Below, piece after piece: positions 17,015-29,134 of a stretch of DNA of 64,000 nucleotides (position 1 is the stretch's first letter; each line of letters begins with the position of its first letter). Made by a program: the position numbers and the translations under genes. Origin of the DNA: Erwinia mallotivora (GTDB lineage: Bacteria > Pseudomonadota > Gammaproteobacteria > Enterobacterales > Enterobacteriaceae); NCBI RefSeq assembly GCF_000590885.1, contig NZ_JFHN01000045.1, forward strand, positions 310,001 through 374,000, written 5' to 3'. A model generated the notes under the pieces. That model was not told the DNA's origin, did no database searches, and saw nothing but the letters and a program-made list of their open reading frames with translations.

Positions 17015-17975
17015 ATGTAATTATTTTTACTTTTATTGAACGTAATAATTCCCTTTTGCAGTCTTGTCTGATTGTTTTTGTGTCAGTTAAACCAGAGTAA
17101 ATGTATTGGTTTGTCAGATCTTAATAATCTTTCTTGTTAATTTATTATTGTGAAGGGGTTAAAAAATTCTCATTTTTACAGATCAATATACAGATATAAT
17201 GTTCTGTTTTTTTCAGTATTGTGTGAGGTGTATCGCATAGCAATGCGGATACCTTTATTTGATTTTTATTCTTTCCAGGCTTCATGCCACATCGGGTGTC
17301 AGCCCCTTCGGGACATAGCTCAGCCATGCTTTGCACCGAGCCGCTTCGCGTCTCTGCCCTGGCCCTTTCCGGGCAGACGGGTTTCCATCGACTGACGCAA
17401 CCATACAACCTCCGCAGGCTGGAGTATCTCGCTGGCTCCGTACCGGTACTGCTGAGGCGCAGGGCCTTTTCTCGCCCGCGTGCCCCTTTCATCCATCTGT
17501 CGTGTTTTCACCCGCCTGAGTATGTTCGCCGAATCTTAGAAAAGCACACCCCTTAACTGTTTCTGACCAGGGGAAATGGGACTCGCAAGCGAGCCCAGCA
17601 CAGACTCGGGGGGCGTGCTGTTTCACGCCCTTGTGGCGAACGGCTTTCAAACGGGTGACAGTTTTTCAGCAATACAGACCACTTTTTAAGGAGCATGACC
17701 ATGAATACAGAGCGATATCAACACCCCGTCTCAGCCAGCACTGATCGACACGCAGTGCTACACCGCGACCTGTTCCCCGAACGATAACAAGTTGCGTCTG
17801 TATGCATCGCCTTGATGAGTGTTCCCCGCGCGAGCGGGATAAACCGATAAACGTGCTGGATGTTTACCATTAAGCTATATCAAGAGAAACGTACTGACAC
17901 TAACCGGTTTATTGTGACCGATGAAATAGATAAGAATTGTGGGAAGGTATATTTTTTAAAAAATGGAGGTATGTG
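17015..17975. other. Gene-poor region with a possible antirestriction-gene remnant
   Basis: The first 150 bases are AT-rich. The part from 17280 to 17700 is GC-rich and resembles non-coding DNA seen upstream of plasmid/island antirestriction genes. At 17701 a 28-codon frame with a good AAGGAG site reads MNTERYQHPVSASTDRHAVL and then ends. The opening is reminiscent of KlcA/ArdB-type N-termini, but this is weak. Frames at 17145-17570 on either strand have no support. An isolated I-E repeat lies at 17819-17846. Confidence 0.3.
17819..17846 (+). repeat. Isolated type I-E CRISPR repeat (one base deleted)
   Basis: The unit begins GTGTTCCCCGCGCGAGCGGG and ends ATAAACCG. It matches the I-E consensus except for one missing G in the right stem, which makes it 28 bases. 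No second repeat stands at the expected distance, so this is a relic. Confidence 0.85.
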
Positions 17976-18376
17976 ATGAAATGGATTTTAATTTTTTTTC
18001 TGAGTGCTTCATTGCTAATGCCTGCTTCAGCTAATCAATTCAGGAATTAGAAAAAGAGCTGTCGTCCGTCCGTTTATTTTCTGTTGGCTTTAACGGATTT
18101 GTGGCAAAGAGAATGCCGGAGGAAATGATTTACGAAAAATGTTTGATGAGTAATCAAGCCTTATCCATTTTTGAGGCCGTTATGGAAAACGAACATTCAA
18201 CACCAGAAGGCAGGGCATATGCTGCCTGTGGACTATGGGAGAAAAAAGAAGCAGATAAAATAAAACTAAAGCAAGAGTACAACGAACTGAGCGTTACGGT
18301 GTTAATTGGCGATATGCTCAGGAAGGAGCCTTTGGGTAATATTGTTAGAAATATAATATTAAATGGATGCAATTAA
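17976..18376 (+). pseudogene. Secreted small protein gene with a frameshift after the signal peptide
   Basis: An ATG at 17976 with a GGAGG site encodes a clear signal peptide (MKWILIFFLSASLLMPASAN), then the frame stops at 18050. The frame in which a helical, Cys-containing domain continues (QELEKELSSVRLFSVGFNGF at 18041, then VAKRMPEEMIYEKCLMS, STPEGRAYAACGLWEKKEADK, to NIILNGCN) is shifted by one base. Joined, they give about 130 residues with three Cys. The simplest reading is a one-base indel near 18036-18041. I do not recognise the family. A periplasmic protection protein is possible given the toxin-like neighbours, but this is speculation. Confidence 0.6.
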
Positions 18377-18389
18377 TGGAGATTAAAAT

Positions 18390-18593
18390 ATGAAAGAATC
18401 AGGAAAAAGAGAGCTGTACCGTATTTCTGGTGCGATGAATCTGGATGGCCTGAGAGAATCATTGAACGTTACCGATTTCAGAGGAACTGATATGGGCTCA
18501 TGGATTGATGCAGCCAACGCGTGCTGGATGTCCGGAACATCTTCAGGCGTCATGTACCCTGGTGGATTTTATATTCCTGACTTCAGCTTTTGA
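18390..18593 (+). CDS. 67-residue peptide with a double-glycine-like leader
   Basis: ATG follows TGGAGA at a good distance, 13 bases after the frameshifted gene. Residues 1-15 (MKESGKRELYRISGA) fit the pattern of peptidase-cleaved bacteriocin leaders (E-L-x-x-I/V-S-G-A/G). The remaining 52 residues (MNLDGLRESLNVTDFRGTDM and on to PGGFYIPDFSF) are polar and aromatic at the end, with one Cys, and lack the Gly/Ala core of pore-forming microcins. It may be a bacteriocin-like peptide, or a signal or accessory peptide. A strong terminator follows at 18694, which supports a real transcription unit. Confidence 0.55.
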   Translation: MKESGKRELYRISGAMNLDGLRESLNVTDFRGTDMGSWIDAANACWMSGTSSGVMYPGGFYIPDFSF

Positions 18594-18693
18594 TGTTATT
18601 AAAATTTTCTGACTGCCAGCCAGAATAAAGCCTGTTGTTAAAGTCCGGAAGCTGACTGGCATTTTCTGAGTAAAGAGGAAAACGGAACTCAGT

Positions 18694-18714
18694 CGGGATC
18701 GTCCCGCCTTTTTT
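18694..18714 (+). terminator. Rho-independent terminator
   Basis: CGGGA, TCG loop, TCCCG stem followed by CCTTTTTT. It ends the small-peptide transcription unit. The next 130 bases contain no gene. Confidence 0.8.
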
Positions 18715-18845
18715 CTGTTTAAAACAGTATGTCACATCAGTGCAACTCTTCTGATGGCTTTACAGATTGCATGACAACTGGATCGTTAAATATCAAATCC
18801 CGCGGGTTAAAAGAATTGCTCATTACTTATTTATCGTTCGGAAAT

Positions 18846-18874
18846 GTGTTCCCCGCACCAGCGGGGATAAACCG
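18846..18874 (+). repeat. Isolated type I-E CRISPR repeat
   Basis: A full 29-base I-E unit with left arm CCCCGC and right arm GCGGGG, ending ATAAACCG. It is followed by spacer-like sequence but no second repeat. It marks the left border of the sugar-acid cluster. Confidence 0.88.
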
Positions 18875-18989
18875 AAATGGACGACGTGGTGATACACCGT
18901 GAGCGCGTATTCACCAACCGCGAAGTTAAATCATGCAGCCAGTAAAGAGCGGCGAAGACATCAATAACCCGATATCACCCCTTACACCA

Positions 18990-20282
18990 CTAACGATGAT
19001 AGATGTCATTTTCCGCCAGAGTGATCGCGGGCGCATCCACACTGACCTGGTTAAACATCAAATCTTTTACCCCGGCAATTTTGCCAAACTCCTGCGCCTG
19101 CACGCTGATATGGCTGAAGTGCAGCGTTGTAATCGGCTGCTCTACTGCGCCCTCGATAAAAAAGGCGCGGGAAAATCCGTCAGCCCTGGTCAGTCGGCTG
19201 GTGACATGGGAGACCAGAATATTTTCTACCTTTGTCAGACCTGCCAGACCTTCCACCCCTTCACTGAGTTTGCGCCAGTGAGAGGGCTGCTCTGTCCCGG
19301 CAGATTGCTGGCTGTAGCTGTACTGCGGAAACCAGTTCAGTTGCAGCATAAAGGGATAGCAGACATCCTCCATCGTCAGATGACGGACAATAATGTTTTT
19401 TATCCAGCCGCCCCGATTGCGGGCTGACTTAATACGAAAGCCGACGCCGGTGCCAGAAAAACGATTGTGCTCAATAATGATGTTTTCGATTCCGCCAGAA
19501 GTTTCGCTGCCGAGCGTAATCCCGGAACCTTTCAGCAATTGACAGTCGCGGATGGTGATATCGCGGGCCGTCCGCGCCAGCTGCTGTGCCTCTGCGCCCC
19601 GTCCGGATTTGATGCAGATATTGTCATCGTTACAGGACACGCTACAGCCCTGCACGCGAACCTGCTCGCTGGAATCAATATCAATGCCATCCGTGCTGGG
19701 CCCGGCGGAATTCTCAACCCGCAGTCCCTGCAACACCACCTGTTTTGCATAGCAGACGTGAATATTCCAGAAGCCGGACTCGCGGGAGGTAAAGCTGTCC
19801 AGCGCCACGGAATGGCTCTGATAAACCACCACATTGCGGGGACGCTGACAGTCGTAATCCACAACCCAACGCAGATCCTGCTGGTTATATTCCGCCAGCA
19901 TCCCGCCATTTTCATCCTCCCCCCAGAATTTGTGCCACCAGATGGCACCCTGACCATCCACGGTGCCGGGACCGCTGACCGTCACATTCTGGCACTGATT
20001 AATGTTGATGATCCCGGCTGGCCACGTCATATCGATTCCGGCCACGCGGGTGGCGATCGGGGGATAATCTTCCAGTTGCTGGCTACCCAGCAGTACCGCG
20101 TTTTCAGCCAGTTTAAGCGTCAGATGACTCTTCAGGAAAAGCGAGCCGGTAAGAAAACGACCTGCGGGGATCAGTACCGTATCGCCTGCCGAGGCCCGAT
20201 CGATGGCAGCCTGTATCGCCCGGGTGGAAAGGGAAGAAGCATCAGGCACTGCACCAAAATCGGATATGTTTAAAATCGCCAT
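18990..20282 (-). CDS. Glycoside hydrolase family 28 (polygalacturonase-like) protein, cytoplasmic
   Basis: This 430-residue right-handed beta-helix enzyme hydrolyses galacturonate-type glycosidic bonds. The ATG at 20282 has AAGG upstream; it gives MAILNISDFGAVPDASSLST, the usual GH28 opening, so the longer upstream frame was not used. The GH28 motifs occur in order: STDGIDIDSSEQV, CNDDNICIKSG (catalytic Asp pair), LGSETSGG (in place of SHG) and FRIKSARNRGG (RIK). No signal peptide is visible, so it probably works on imported oligosaccharides in the cytoplasm. It is the last gene of the minus-strand cluster, 277 bases after the SDR gene, and may have its own promoter. Confidence 0.9.
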   Translation of the reverse strand: MAILNISDFGAVPDASSLSTRAIQAAIDRASAGDTVLIPAGRFLTGSLFLKSHLTLKLAENAVLLGSQQLEDYPPIATRVAGIDMTWPAGIININQCQNVTVSGPGTVDGQGAIWWHKFWGEDENGGMLAEYNQQDLRWVVDYDCQRPRNVVVYQSHSVALDSFTSRESGFWNIHVCYAKQVVLQGLRVENSAGPSTDGIDIDSSEQVRVQGCSVSCNDDNICIKSGRGAEAQQLARTARDITIRDCQLLKGSGITLGSETSGGIENIIIEHNRFSGTGVGFRIKSARNRGGWIKNIIVRHLTMEDVCYPFMLQLNWFPQYSYSQQSAGTEQPSHWRKLSEGVEGLAGLTKVENILVSHVTSRLTRADGFSRAFFIEGAVEQPITTLHFSHISVQAQEFGKIAGVKDLMFNQVSVDAPAITLAENDIYHR

Positions 20283-20559
20283 AAGTTCTGCCTTAGGTGT
20301 ATGAACCACAAAAGATAACCGCCACAAAAGTATCATCCACTGGCAGGCGATAAATTGTTCAGGATCAGAGGTTAGCAACGCTTAAAGACCAGGGGGATAA
20401 AAAACCAAAGTGAATACATTGCAGGGAACAGACAGATAGCGAGCAGCAAAGGGGAAGTGAATCTGCTGCCATTTTCAAAGGTCGGAAAGATAAAGGCGCA
20501 CCCTACTGATTTTTTGTACGCCTCAATGGCCCGGAAAGCTCACGGCATCTTAACCGACG

Positions 20560-22893
<2,334 letters not shown>

Positions 22894-22894
<1 letters not shown>

Positions 22895-24309
22895 TACGCT
22901 CCACTTTTTTGCAAATTGTCGTTGGTTTTCTTACTTTTTTCCCGACGGGGTATCAGGTGGTCAATCGCCATAATCACCGCCGGGGTAATCAGGGCGATAT
23001 ACATATTGTTGATGCCAAAAGGGTCGCCCAGCAGGAACCACACCGAGGTGACCACACAGGCACCAATCAGTCCCCAGTTTGCACCGCGGGCGCTTTTAAA
23101 CATCGGCAGATAGAAGGCGATAATCGCGACCACGGAAATTGACAGGCGAATGGCGCGGGTAAAGAAGGAGAGTTTTAGCACTTCCGGCACGAACAGCACG
23201 AAGATCAGCGGTGCGAAACCAATCACCAGCGACAGCAGGCGGGTCATTTTGAACTCCCGCTCCGGGGTGGGATTGCGGTAAGGGACGTAGAAATCTTTGA
23301 CGATCAACGAGGCAATGGCCAGGGCCACGGTGCCGACGCTGACAAAAATCGAGGCCACCAGCGAGGTGGTGACAATCCCGGCCAGCCACGGACTCATATC
23401 CTGTAAAAACACCGGCAGAGCATAGAGGCTTTTAATGTCAGGATGCAGATATTTTGCCGCCACGCCAATCACCGCAATGGCAAGCCCAATGGGCAGGCAG
23501 AAGAAAAAGGCGACCCAGGTGGCGCGGCGGGCGGCAGCCGGGCTTTTGGTTGAGGAGATCGCCTGGATGACAAACTGGGTACAGAAAATCGACCCGATGG
23601 TCCCAATCAGCCAGGCGACAATGGTGCTGGCACCGACGTGGCCGTCCCAGGTCCAGTAGAAGTCCGGCATCTTCTGCACCATCGGCGTAATCCCCCCGGT
23701 CATTTTCAGCGCCACGCCGAGGATTATCAGAATACCGATGTATTTCAACGCACTGTGCAGCATAGTCACCCACGCCATGCCTTTCATGCCGCCAAAGGCA
23801 AAGTAGAAGGTGCTGACTACGGCGGTGATAAAGGCGGCCACCGGCAGGTTAACTTTCAGCACGGTAGAGATGGCGGCTGCGCCGCTGACGTAATTCCCCA
23901 CGTTCACCAGCAGCAGGGCATAAATCATAATCAGCGAAATGATGTTTTTGGTGGTACTGCCGTACTTCTCCGCCACCGCGCCGGAGATGGTGATTTTGCC
24001 GGTATTGTAGATGCGTTTTACCAGCAGCAGCCCGAAAATCGGGAAGCCAATCGCCGCGCCAATCACCGACCATGAGGCGGCAAAGCCATCTTCAAAAGCG
24101 GCCTGCGCGGTGCCAATGGTGGACTTGGCACCGATATATTCAGACATCAGCATAATGCCGACGATAAAGGCCGGCATCGCCCGTGAACCTTCCATAAAAT
24201 CGCCGGAGCTTTTACTGCGTAAGCGGTAAGTCAGCCAGGTGGTGAACAGAATGTAGGCCACCACCATCCCGATGATGATCATCGTGCCTGAGGAGGAAAA
24301 CTCTTTCAT
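22894..24309 (-). CDS. Sodium:solute symporter (SSS family)
   Basis: This 471-residue membrane protein has about 13 hydrophobic segments. It shows the SSS pattern of an N-terminal GDFMEGSRAMPAFIVGIMLMSEYIGAKSTIG region and a conserved GGMKGMAWVTMLHSALKYIG segment. It most likely imports the sugar, oligosaccharide or acid handled by the adjacent BNR, YhcH, SDR and GH28 proteins, with which it forms one operon through TAATG and ATGA overlaps. The substrate is unknown. A 180-base gap separates it from the MFS gene upstream, so a second promoter is possible there. Confidence 0.9.
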
Positions 24310-24489
24310 CGTAATGCCTCACTATCGGTCAGGGCGCGCCGACCTTGTGGTTCTGTCCGCGCCTTGCAGGGTTAAGGTAAAGTGAAACGGAACCACAGGC
24401 AGGGCGGGACAGCCCGCCAGCCAGCAGCGTTAACGGTGATACAGGGTTAAAGGTGTGCGGGCAGCCAGCCTGTGTCTGCCCCTGTTTTG

Positions 24490-25809
24490 CTATGCACGGC
24501 CCATCGATACCTGCCGCGCCTTTAATGAGTCTTCGCTGGAGATGGGTTCTACTTTCCCCATTAAAAACAGATAATTAAGGATGCCAACCACCACCAGTCC
24601 GGCAGAGAAAATCAGTGCCCAGTTGAAGGAGCCGGTCGCGGCAACGATGGCCCCGGTAACGATGGGCCCGATTGCGCCGCCCAGATTGGAGACGGTGTTT
24701 TGCAGCCCGGCGACCACGGAGACGCTGTTTTTCGGGGCCACGTCGCCTGGCAGCGCCCATACCTGCGATGCGGCCACGGTGGTTCCCGACTTCGCCACGC
24801 AGAGCAGGAATACGGTCATTGCCACTGAGTCGGTAAAGGGTGCAAAGCCAATGCACAGCGCCATCAGCAGACCGACAGTCAGAAACAGTTTGCGGGTGGC
24901 AGTCAGCGACAAGACTTTGCGGTGCACCATGCGGTCTGATGCCCAGCCTGCGGCGACTTCAATCACCATGCCGCACAGCAGCGGCAGGGCGGCAATCATC
25001 CCCATCTTGATAAAATCCATACCTTTCTCTTTCACCAGGTAAGTGGGTAGCCAGGTGATAAAGAAATAGGAGGTGTAATTGATGGTAAAAAAGCCGATAC
25101 ACATTGCCTGGATGTTGCGGTAGCGCAGCAGTTTGTACCATTTCATCGGCAGGACGCCTTTTTCACCGTGCCTGCGCGCCTGGCCTTCGCGGATCAGGCT
25201 GACTTCCTGTTTGCTGATACGTTGATGATCTTCCGGGTTTTCAGCGTAAATCAGATACCAGGCGATGACCCATAACAGCCCGACGCCGCCGATAATCAGA
25301 AAGGTCAGCCGCCAGTCGAACATGTAGATCATCCAGACGATCAGCGGCATTGCCACCGCGCCACCAAATTTTGAGGCGCTGTCGAACAGGCCGGAAACGG
25401 TGGCGCGTTCTTTATCCGGAAACCAACGTGCGGTGATACCGGCGTTACTGGGGTAGGCGGCGGCCTCACCGACGCCGAGCGCGAGGCGCAGCGCCAGAAG
25501 CGATTTAAACCCGGTTGCCAGCCCCATTGCTGAGGTGGCGATGGACCACCAGGCTACCGCGAGGCCCAGCCCTTTTTTCTGACCGAAACGGTCGGCAAAC
25601 CAACCCGCCGGGATCTGTAGCAGGGAATAGGACCAGAAGAATGCCGCCATGATAAAGCCCATCATTTCCGGGCTGAGTTTCAGTTCATCAATCAGATGCG
25701 GCGCGGCCGCTGACAGTACGGTGCGGTCGATATAATTGATGGCAATCGCCAGCCACATCAGACCTGCAATCCACCAGCGGATGCGGGTATTTCCAGCATG
25801 AGTATTCAT
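24490..25809 (-). CDS. MFS transporter, anion:cation symporter type (sugar-acid uptake)
   Basis: This 439-residue, 12-span permease belongs to the ACS group that imports galactonate, glucarate and hexuronates. Diagnostic segments are NYIDRTVLSAAAPHLIDEL, WSYSLLQIPAGWFADRFGQKKGL (motif A), GVGEAAAYPSNAGITARWFP and SGLFDSASKFGGAV. Together with the catabolic enzymes upstream it points to uptake of an acidic sugar. The gene lies 83 bases downstream of the hydroxyacid dehydrogenase gene on the same strand. The exact substrate cannot be inferred. Confidence 0.92.
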   Translation of the reverse strand: MNTHAGNTRIRWWIAGLMWLAIAINYIDRTVLSAAAPHLIDELKLSPEMMGFIMAAFFWSYSLLQIPAGWFADRFGQKKGLGLAVAWWSIATSAMGLATGFKSLLALRLALGVGEAAAYPSNAGITARWFPDKERATVSGLFDSASKFGGAVAMPLIVWMIYMFDWRLTFLIIGGVGLLWVIAWYLIYAENPEDHQRISKQEVSLIREGQARRHGEKGVLPMKWYKLLRYRNIQAMCIGFFTINYTSYFFITWLPTYLVKEKGMDFIKMGMIAALPLLCGMVIEVAAGWASDRMVHRKVLSLTATRKLFLTVGLLMALCIGFAPFTDSVAMTVFLLCVAKSGTTVAASQVWALPGDVAPKNSVSVVAGLQNTVSNLGGAIGPIVTGAIVAATGSFNWALIFSAGLVVVGILNYLFLMGKVEPISSEDSLKARQVSMGRA

Positions 25810-25892
25810 CGTCAGACCCCGGTAAGCGTTGTTCCAGGCTGGATCGCCGTCCAGCTCTCTTTATCGGGGCGGCAACGACGCCCCGGCCCTGA

Positions 25893-26843
25893 TTACAGTG
25901 CATTCATCACGTTGACCGGCTGTTGCTGTGCTTTAACACACTGCACAATTTGCTGCACACAGCGCTCGCCAATGGCACTGATTGCCCCATCGGTGTAGCC
26001 GGCAATATGTGGCGTGGGAATAAAGTTATTCAGCGAGAACAGCGGATGTGTGGTCAGCGGTTCGTGGTCAAAAACGTCTGCGGCGGCACCGGCGATCATC
26101 CGGTCGTTCAGCGCATTAAACAGGTCGCTCTCATTGACCACGCCACCCCGCGACACGTTGATCAGAAAGGCAGATTTTTTCATCTGTGCAATCCTTGCCG
26201 CATCGAACAGATCCCGCGTTTGCTCAGTCAGGGGCGTGTGCAGGGTGATAAAGTCGCTTTGCGCCGTCAGTTGATCCAGCGAGACAAACTCAATGTTGTG
26301 CGCGGCAGCAAATTGCGTATCCGGATAAAAATCAAAGGCCAGTACGCGCATACTGAAACCGCTGGCTCGCAGCGCCACCTGCTTGCCGATATTACCGAGG
26401 CCGACAATCCCCAGCGTTTTACCATACACATCGGTGGCGAAAAGGCGCGGCCACTCTCCGGCACGGGTCGCGATACAGGCCTGCGTCACCTGGCGGGCAG
26501 CATTGAGGATTAGCGCGAAGGCAAAGTCGGCCACCGCATGTTTGTTCGCATCCGGCACGTTGGTGACATAAATTCCCCGGGATTTGCAGGCCGTCAGATC
26601 GATGTTATCAACCCCCACACCGTGTTTGCAGACGATGCCCAGCCGGGGAGCCTTCGCCAGTAACGCGGCCTTCACCTCGGTGAAGGCGACAATCATCGCC
26701 ACGGTATCGGTCAGATGCGGCTCCAGTGCGCTCAGCGGGGCATCGGCAGGCAGCATCACCAGCTCGAACCCCTGTTGTCGTAAGGCTTCGATTGGCTGGC
26801 TGTCGTATCTGGCGAATGAAGGAGAGGTACAAATCACTTTCAT
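25893..26843 (-). CDS. NAD-dependent D-2-hydroxyacid dehydrogenase
   Basis: This 316-residue protein belongs to the phosphoglycerate dehydrogenase superfamily. It contains the Rossmann motif GLGNIGKQVALRASG, NVSRGGVVNE (catalytic Arg), DVFDHEPL (Glu) and TPHIAGYTDGA (His). It would interconvert a D-2-hydroxyacid and a 2-keto acid. I prefer ATG 26843 because it gives MKVICTSPSF, the usual first beta strand. A start 42 bases upstream overlaps the aldolase stop as TAATG and cannot be excluded. The substrate is unknown; glycerate, hydroxypyruvate or a four-carbon acid are reasonable. Confidence 0.9.
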   Translation of the reverse strand: MKVICTSPSFARYDSQPIEALRQQGFELVMLPADAPLSALEPHLTDTVAMIVAFTEVKAALLAKAPRLGIVCKHGVGVDNIDLTACKSRGIYVTNVPDANKHAVADFAFALILNAARQVTQACIATRAGEWPRLFATDVYGKTLGIVGLGNIGKQVALRASGFSMRVLAFDFYPDTQFAAAHNIEFVSLDQLTAQSDFITLHTPLTEQTRDLFDAARIAQMKKSAFLINVSRGGVVNESDLFNALNDRMIAGAAADVFDHEPLTTHPLFSLNNFIPTPHIAGYTDGAISAIGERCVQQIVQCVKAQQQPVNVMNAL

Positions 26844-26884
26844 TTTACGTATCCCGGGATGGCGCCAGACAGCGCCACCACCCA

Positions 26885-27769
26885 TTAGTGAGTGTATTGA
26901 TTAACGATCTGGCGGATGCGCTGCTCCTGCTCCGTGCTGAAGCGCACGGCATAGCGGCTTTCACCCACCTCATGGCCCATCAGCGCCACCGCTTTTTTCA
27001 CCGCTGCGGGCGAGAAGCCGACGCTGTAGAGATCGGTTCTCAGACCGGTGACGTTTTCCTGCGCCCGGCGCGAACCGTCGATATCACCCGCGTGGAACCG
27101 CGCCCAGATGGCGTTGATTTCGTTGGGGGCAACGTTAGCCAGCCCGGAAATACAGGCGGAGCAGCCGTCCACAAATCCCTGATGAATCAGTGAATCCGGA
27201 CCGTTCAGCACGTCAAAATTGTCGAGGCCTTCGGCGGCGCGGAGGAACCCGCTCAGGCTGTCATAACTGCCCGCGCTGTCCTTAATGCCGACGATATTGG
27301 GGTGGGCGGCCAGTTCGCGCACCGTCTCCGGTTGCAGCGTGTTGCCGGTACGCGCCGGAATGTTGTAGATAAACAGCGGCACGGTCAGCGCATCGGCGAC
27401 CTCACGGTAATGGGCGATCAGTTCCTGCTGACTGAGCGGCACAAACCACGGCGTGATAGCAGAAACCGCGTCCACCCCCGTGGCGGCCACCTGCTTACCC
27501 AGACGAAGTGTTTCACGGGTGGAAATCTCACCGATGTGCGCAACAACCGGGGCGCGACCCGCAACTTCCTCGACGCAGGTTCTGGCGACGGCCAGCTTTT
27601 CTTCACTGTTCAGCACAAAGAACTCACCGTTGGTGCCGCCGCAGAAAATGCCGTTACCCGCCGCCAGCTGACGCTGAATCTGCTTACGCATGGCGGCGTC
27701 GTGGTAGTCGCCTTCGACGGTAAAAGGGGTCACGATGGCGGTCAGTACGCCGGATATTTTTTTACTCAT
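26885..27769 (-). CDS. DapA-superfamily (class I) aldolase/lyase
   Basis: This 294-residue TIM-barrel protein has candidate Schiff-base Lys163 (GIKDSAG) and Tyr135 (FIYNIPARTG). It has GGTNGEF at 44-50, where dihydrodipicolinate synthases have GTTGE. This favours a sugar-acid aldolase or dehydratase of the family (such as 2-keto-3-deoxy-acid or related substrates) over a biosynthetic DapA. The context is catabolic: an alcohol dehydrogenase upstream, and a hydroxyacid dehydrogenase and transporter downstream. A likely reaction is cleavage to pyruvate and an aldehyde, which is inference. Confidence 0.88.
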   Translation of the reverse strand: MSKKISGVLTAIVTPFTVEGDYHDAAMRKQIQRQLAAGNGIFCGGTNGEFFVLNSEEKLAVARTCVEEVAGRAPVVAHIGEISTRETLRLGKQVAATGVDAVSAITPWFVPLSQQELIAHYREVADALTVPLFIYNIPARTGNTLQPETVRELAAHPNIVGIKDSAGSYDSLSGFLRAAEGLDNFDVLNGPDSLIHQGFVDGCSACISGLANVAPNEINAIWARFHAGDIDGSRRAQENVTGLRTDLYSVGFSPAAVKKAVALMGHEVGESRYAVRFSTEQEQRIRQIVNQYTH

Positions 27770-27785
27770 GGTGTCCTCGTAATCG

Positions 27786-28934
27786 TTAAGCGTGTAGCGC
27801 CGGAAACAGCGTCAGATAGACTTCGCGAACATCGTCGGCGCTGACCGGGGCGGGTACGTTTTTCATCAGGCGCTGGACGCCAAGTGCGGCATCAACCAGG
27901 CCGGGAAGGTGGTCCGCGCCGATACCCAGTTCGTCCAGGCTGGCCGGAAGGTGCAGGCGTTTAACCAGTGCGGTGAAATAATCCACCAGCGCATGGGACT
28001 GCTGTTCTTCACTCAGGCTGAGATCGGCCTCTGGCAGCAGCTGATAAGCCTGGGCAAATTTGCTGACCGCCGCCGGACGCACAAATCGCATACAGGGTGC
28101 CAGCAGGATGGCATTCGCCACGCCGTGTGGGATGTGATATTTGCCGCCAAGCGGATAGGACATGGCGTGCACCAGATGCGTTCCGGCATGGGCAATGGCG
28201 GCACCGCCGTAATACGATGCCCACAGCATATCCAGCCTGGCCGCCAGATTGCCCGGTTCCGCCACCGTTTTTTCCAGACTGTTGAACAGCTTTTGCAGCC
28301 CCATCAGCGCATAGTTATCGCTGACCGGATTGGCGACGGTGGCGGTGAAGCACTCAATCAGATGGCACAACGCATCAATACCGGTAGAAGAGGCAATATG
28401 GGCGGGCATACTGGTGGTCAGCTCCGGTGCCAGCACCACATAGTCAGGCAACATCACCGGCGAGATAATCCCTACCTTGGTTTCCTTTTCAGGGATGGCG
28501 AGAATGGCATTGGGTGTGGCTTCAGAGCCGGTTCCTGCGGTGGTGGGAATAAGCAGCGAAGCGGTTCGGCGCTGGGGTTTCTCACCCTCCAGCAAGGCAT
28601 CCAGCGTCGGCGGGTTCTCCACGCAGAGCACCGACAGCAGTTTGGCCACGTCCAGTACGCTGCCGCCACCCACGCCGATCACCAAATCGACACCCTGCGT
28701 GTCCAGCGCATTGACGATCGCCGCCACATCATGCTGGCTCGGTTCCGGAGGCACCGTATCAACCCGGCTCAGCGTGGCAACCCTGTCGCTCAGCTGGTCA
28801 GTCAGCGCCCTTACTGCCGGGATGCCGACGATGTTTTTATCTGTCACCAGCAGGACGTGTTGTACATCCTGCAACAGCCAGCCAATGTCATGAAGAGTCT
28901 GATAGCCACTGATTACGGTGCTGTTGATATTCAT
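27786..28934 (-). CDS. Iron-containing alcohol dehydrogenase
   Basis: This 382-residue group III alcohol dehydrogenase has the NAD-binding GVGGGSVLDVAKLL. Metal ligands are expected in GIDALCHLIECFTA and in THLVHAMSYPLGGKYHIPHG. ATG 28934 is preceded by AAAGGT at 8 bases; the longer frame to 29009 has no such site and no homology. It may reduce the aldehyde made by the aldolase or oxidise a sugar alcohol or hydroxyacid. It is the first gene of the minus-strand cluster and diverges from the kinase gene across a 200-base control region. Confidence 0.9.
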   Translation of the reverse strand: MNINSTVISGYQTLHDIGWLLQDVQHVLLVTDKNIVGIPAVRALTDQLSDRVATLSRVDTVPPEPSQHDVAAIVNALDTQGVDLVIGVGGGSVLDVAKLLSVLCVENPPTLDALLEGEKPQRRTASLLIPTTAGTGSEATPNAILAIPEKETKVGIISPVMLPDYVVLAPELTTSMPAHIASSTGIDALCHLIECFTATVANPVSDNYALMGLQKLFNSLEKTVAEPGNLAARLDMLWASYYGGAAIAHAGTHLVHAMSYPLGGKYHIPHGVANAILLAPCMRFVRPAAVSKFAQAYQLLPEADLSLSEEQQSHALVDYFTALVKRLHLPASLDELGIGADHLPGLVDAALGVQRLMKNVPAPVSADDVREVYLTLFPALHA

Positions 28935-29059
28935 TTGCCATACCTTTATCTGCCTGCGAAGCAGAGTTGATTGTATTTGCTCATTTCTCCGCAATGCCTT
29001 GCGGTCCATGCTTAATTTTATAGGGTAAATTGATTTCGATTAATTTGAAGTTGCTCACA

Positions 29060-29087
29060 TATAATCAATTATGATTGAATATAATCA
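29060..29087. promoter_or_regulatory. Candidate DeoR operator in the divergent control region
   Basis: The octamer TATAATCA occurs at 29060-29067 and again at 29080-29087, 20 bases (about two helical turns) apart. Between them TCAAT-TATG-ATTGA is an inverted repeat. The element lies between the two divergent operons next to a DeoR-type regulator locus, so it is a good candidate for its binding site. The TATAAT parts may also be -10 boxes. Confidence 0.4.
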
Positions 29088-29134
29088 TTACCGGCAGGGG
29101 AGATGGCTTCCCGTGATAAATGGCAGGAGATGCG

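Noticed and set aside
17145..17570. Several 60-115 codon frames on both strands
   Set aside because: They overlap each other in a GC-rich non-coding stretch with Arg/Pro-rich translations; none has a ribosome site or family match.
19467..20273. 268-codon plus-strand frame opposite the GH28 gene
   Set aside because: It is the antisense shadow of a gene with clear GH28 motifs and has no ribosome site.
27909..28970. 353-codon plus-strand frame opposite the alcohol dehydrogenase gene
   Set aside because: It is antisense to a well-supported Fe-alcohol dehydrogenase and shows a typical shadow composition rich in Arg, Gln and His.
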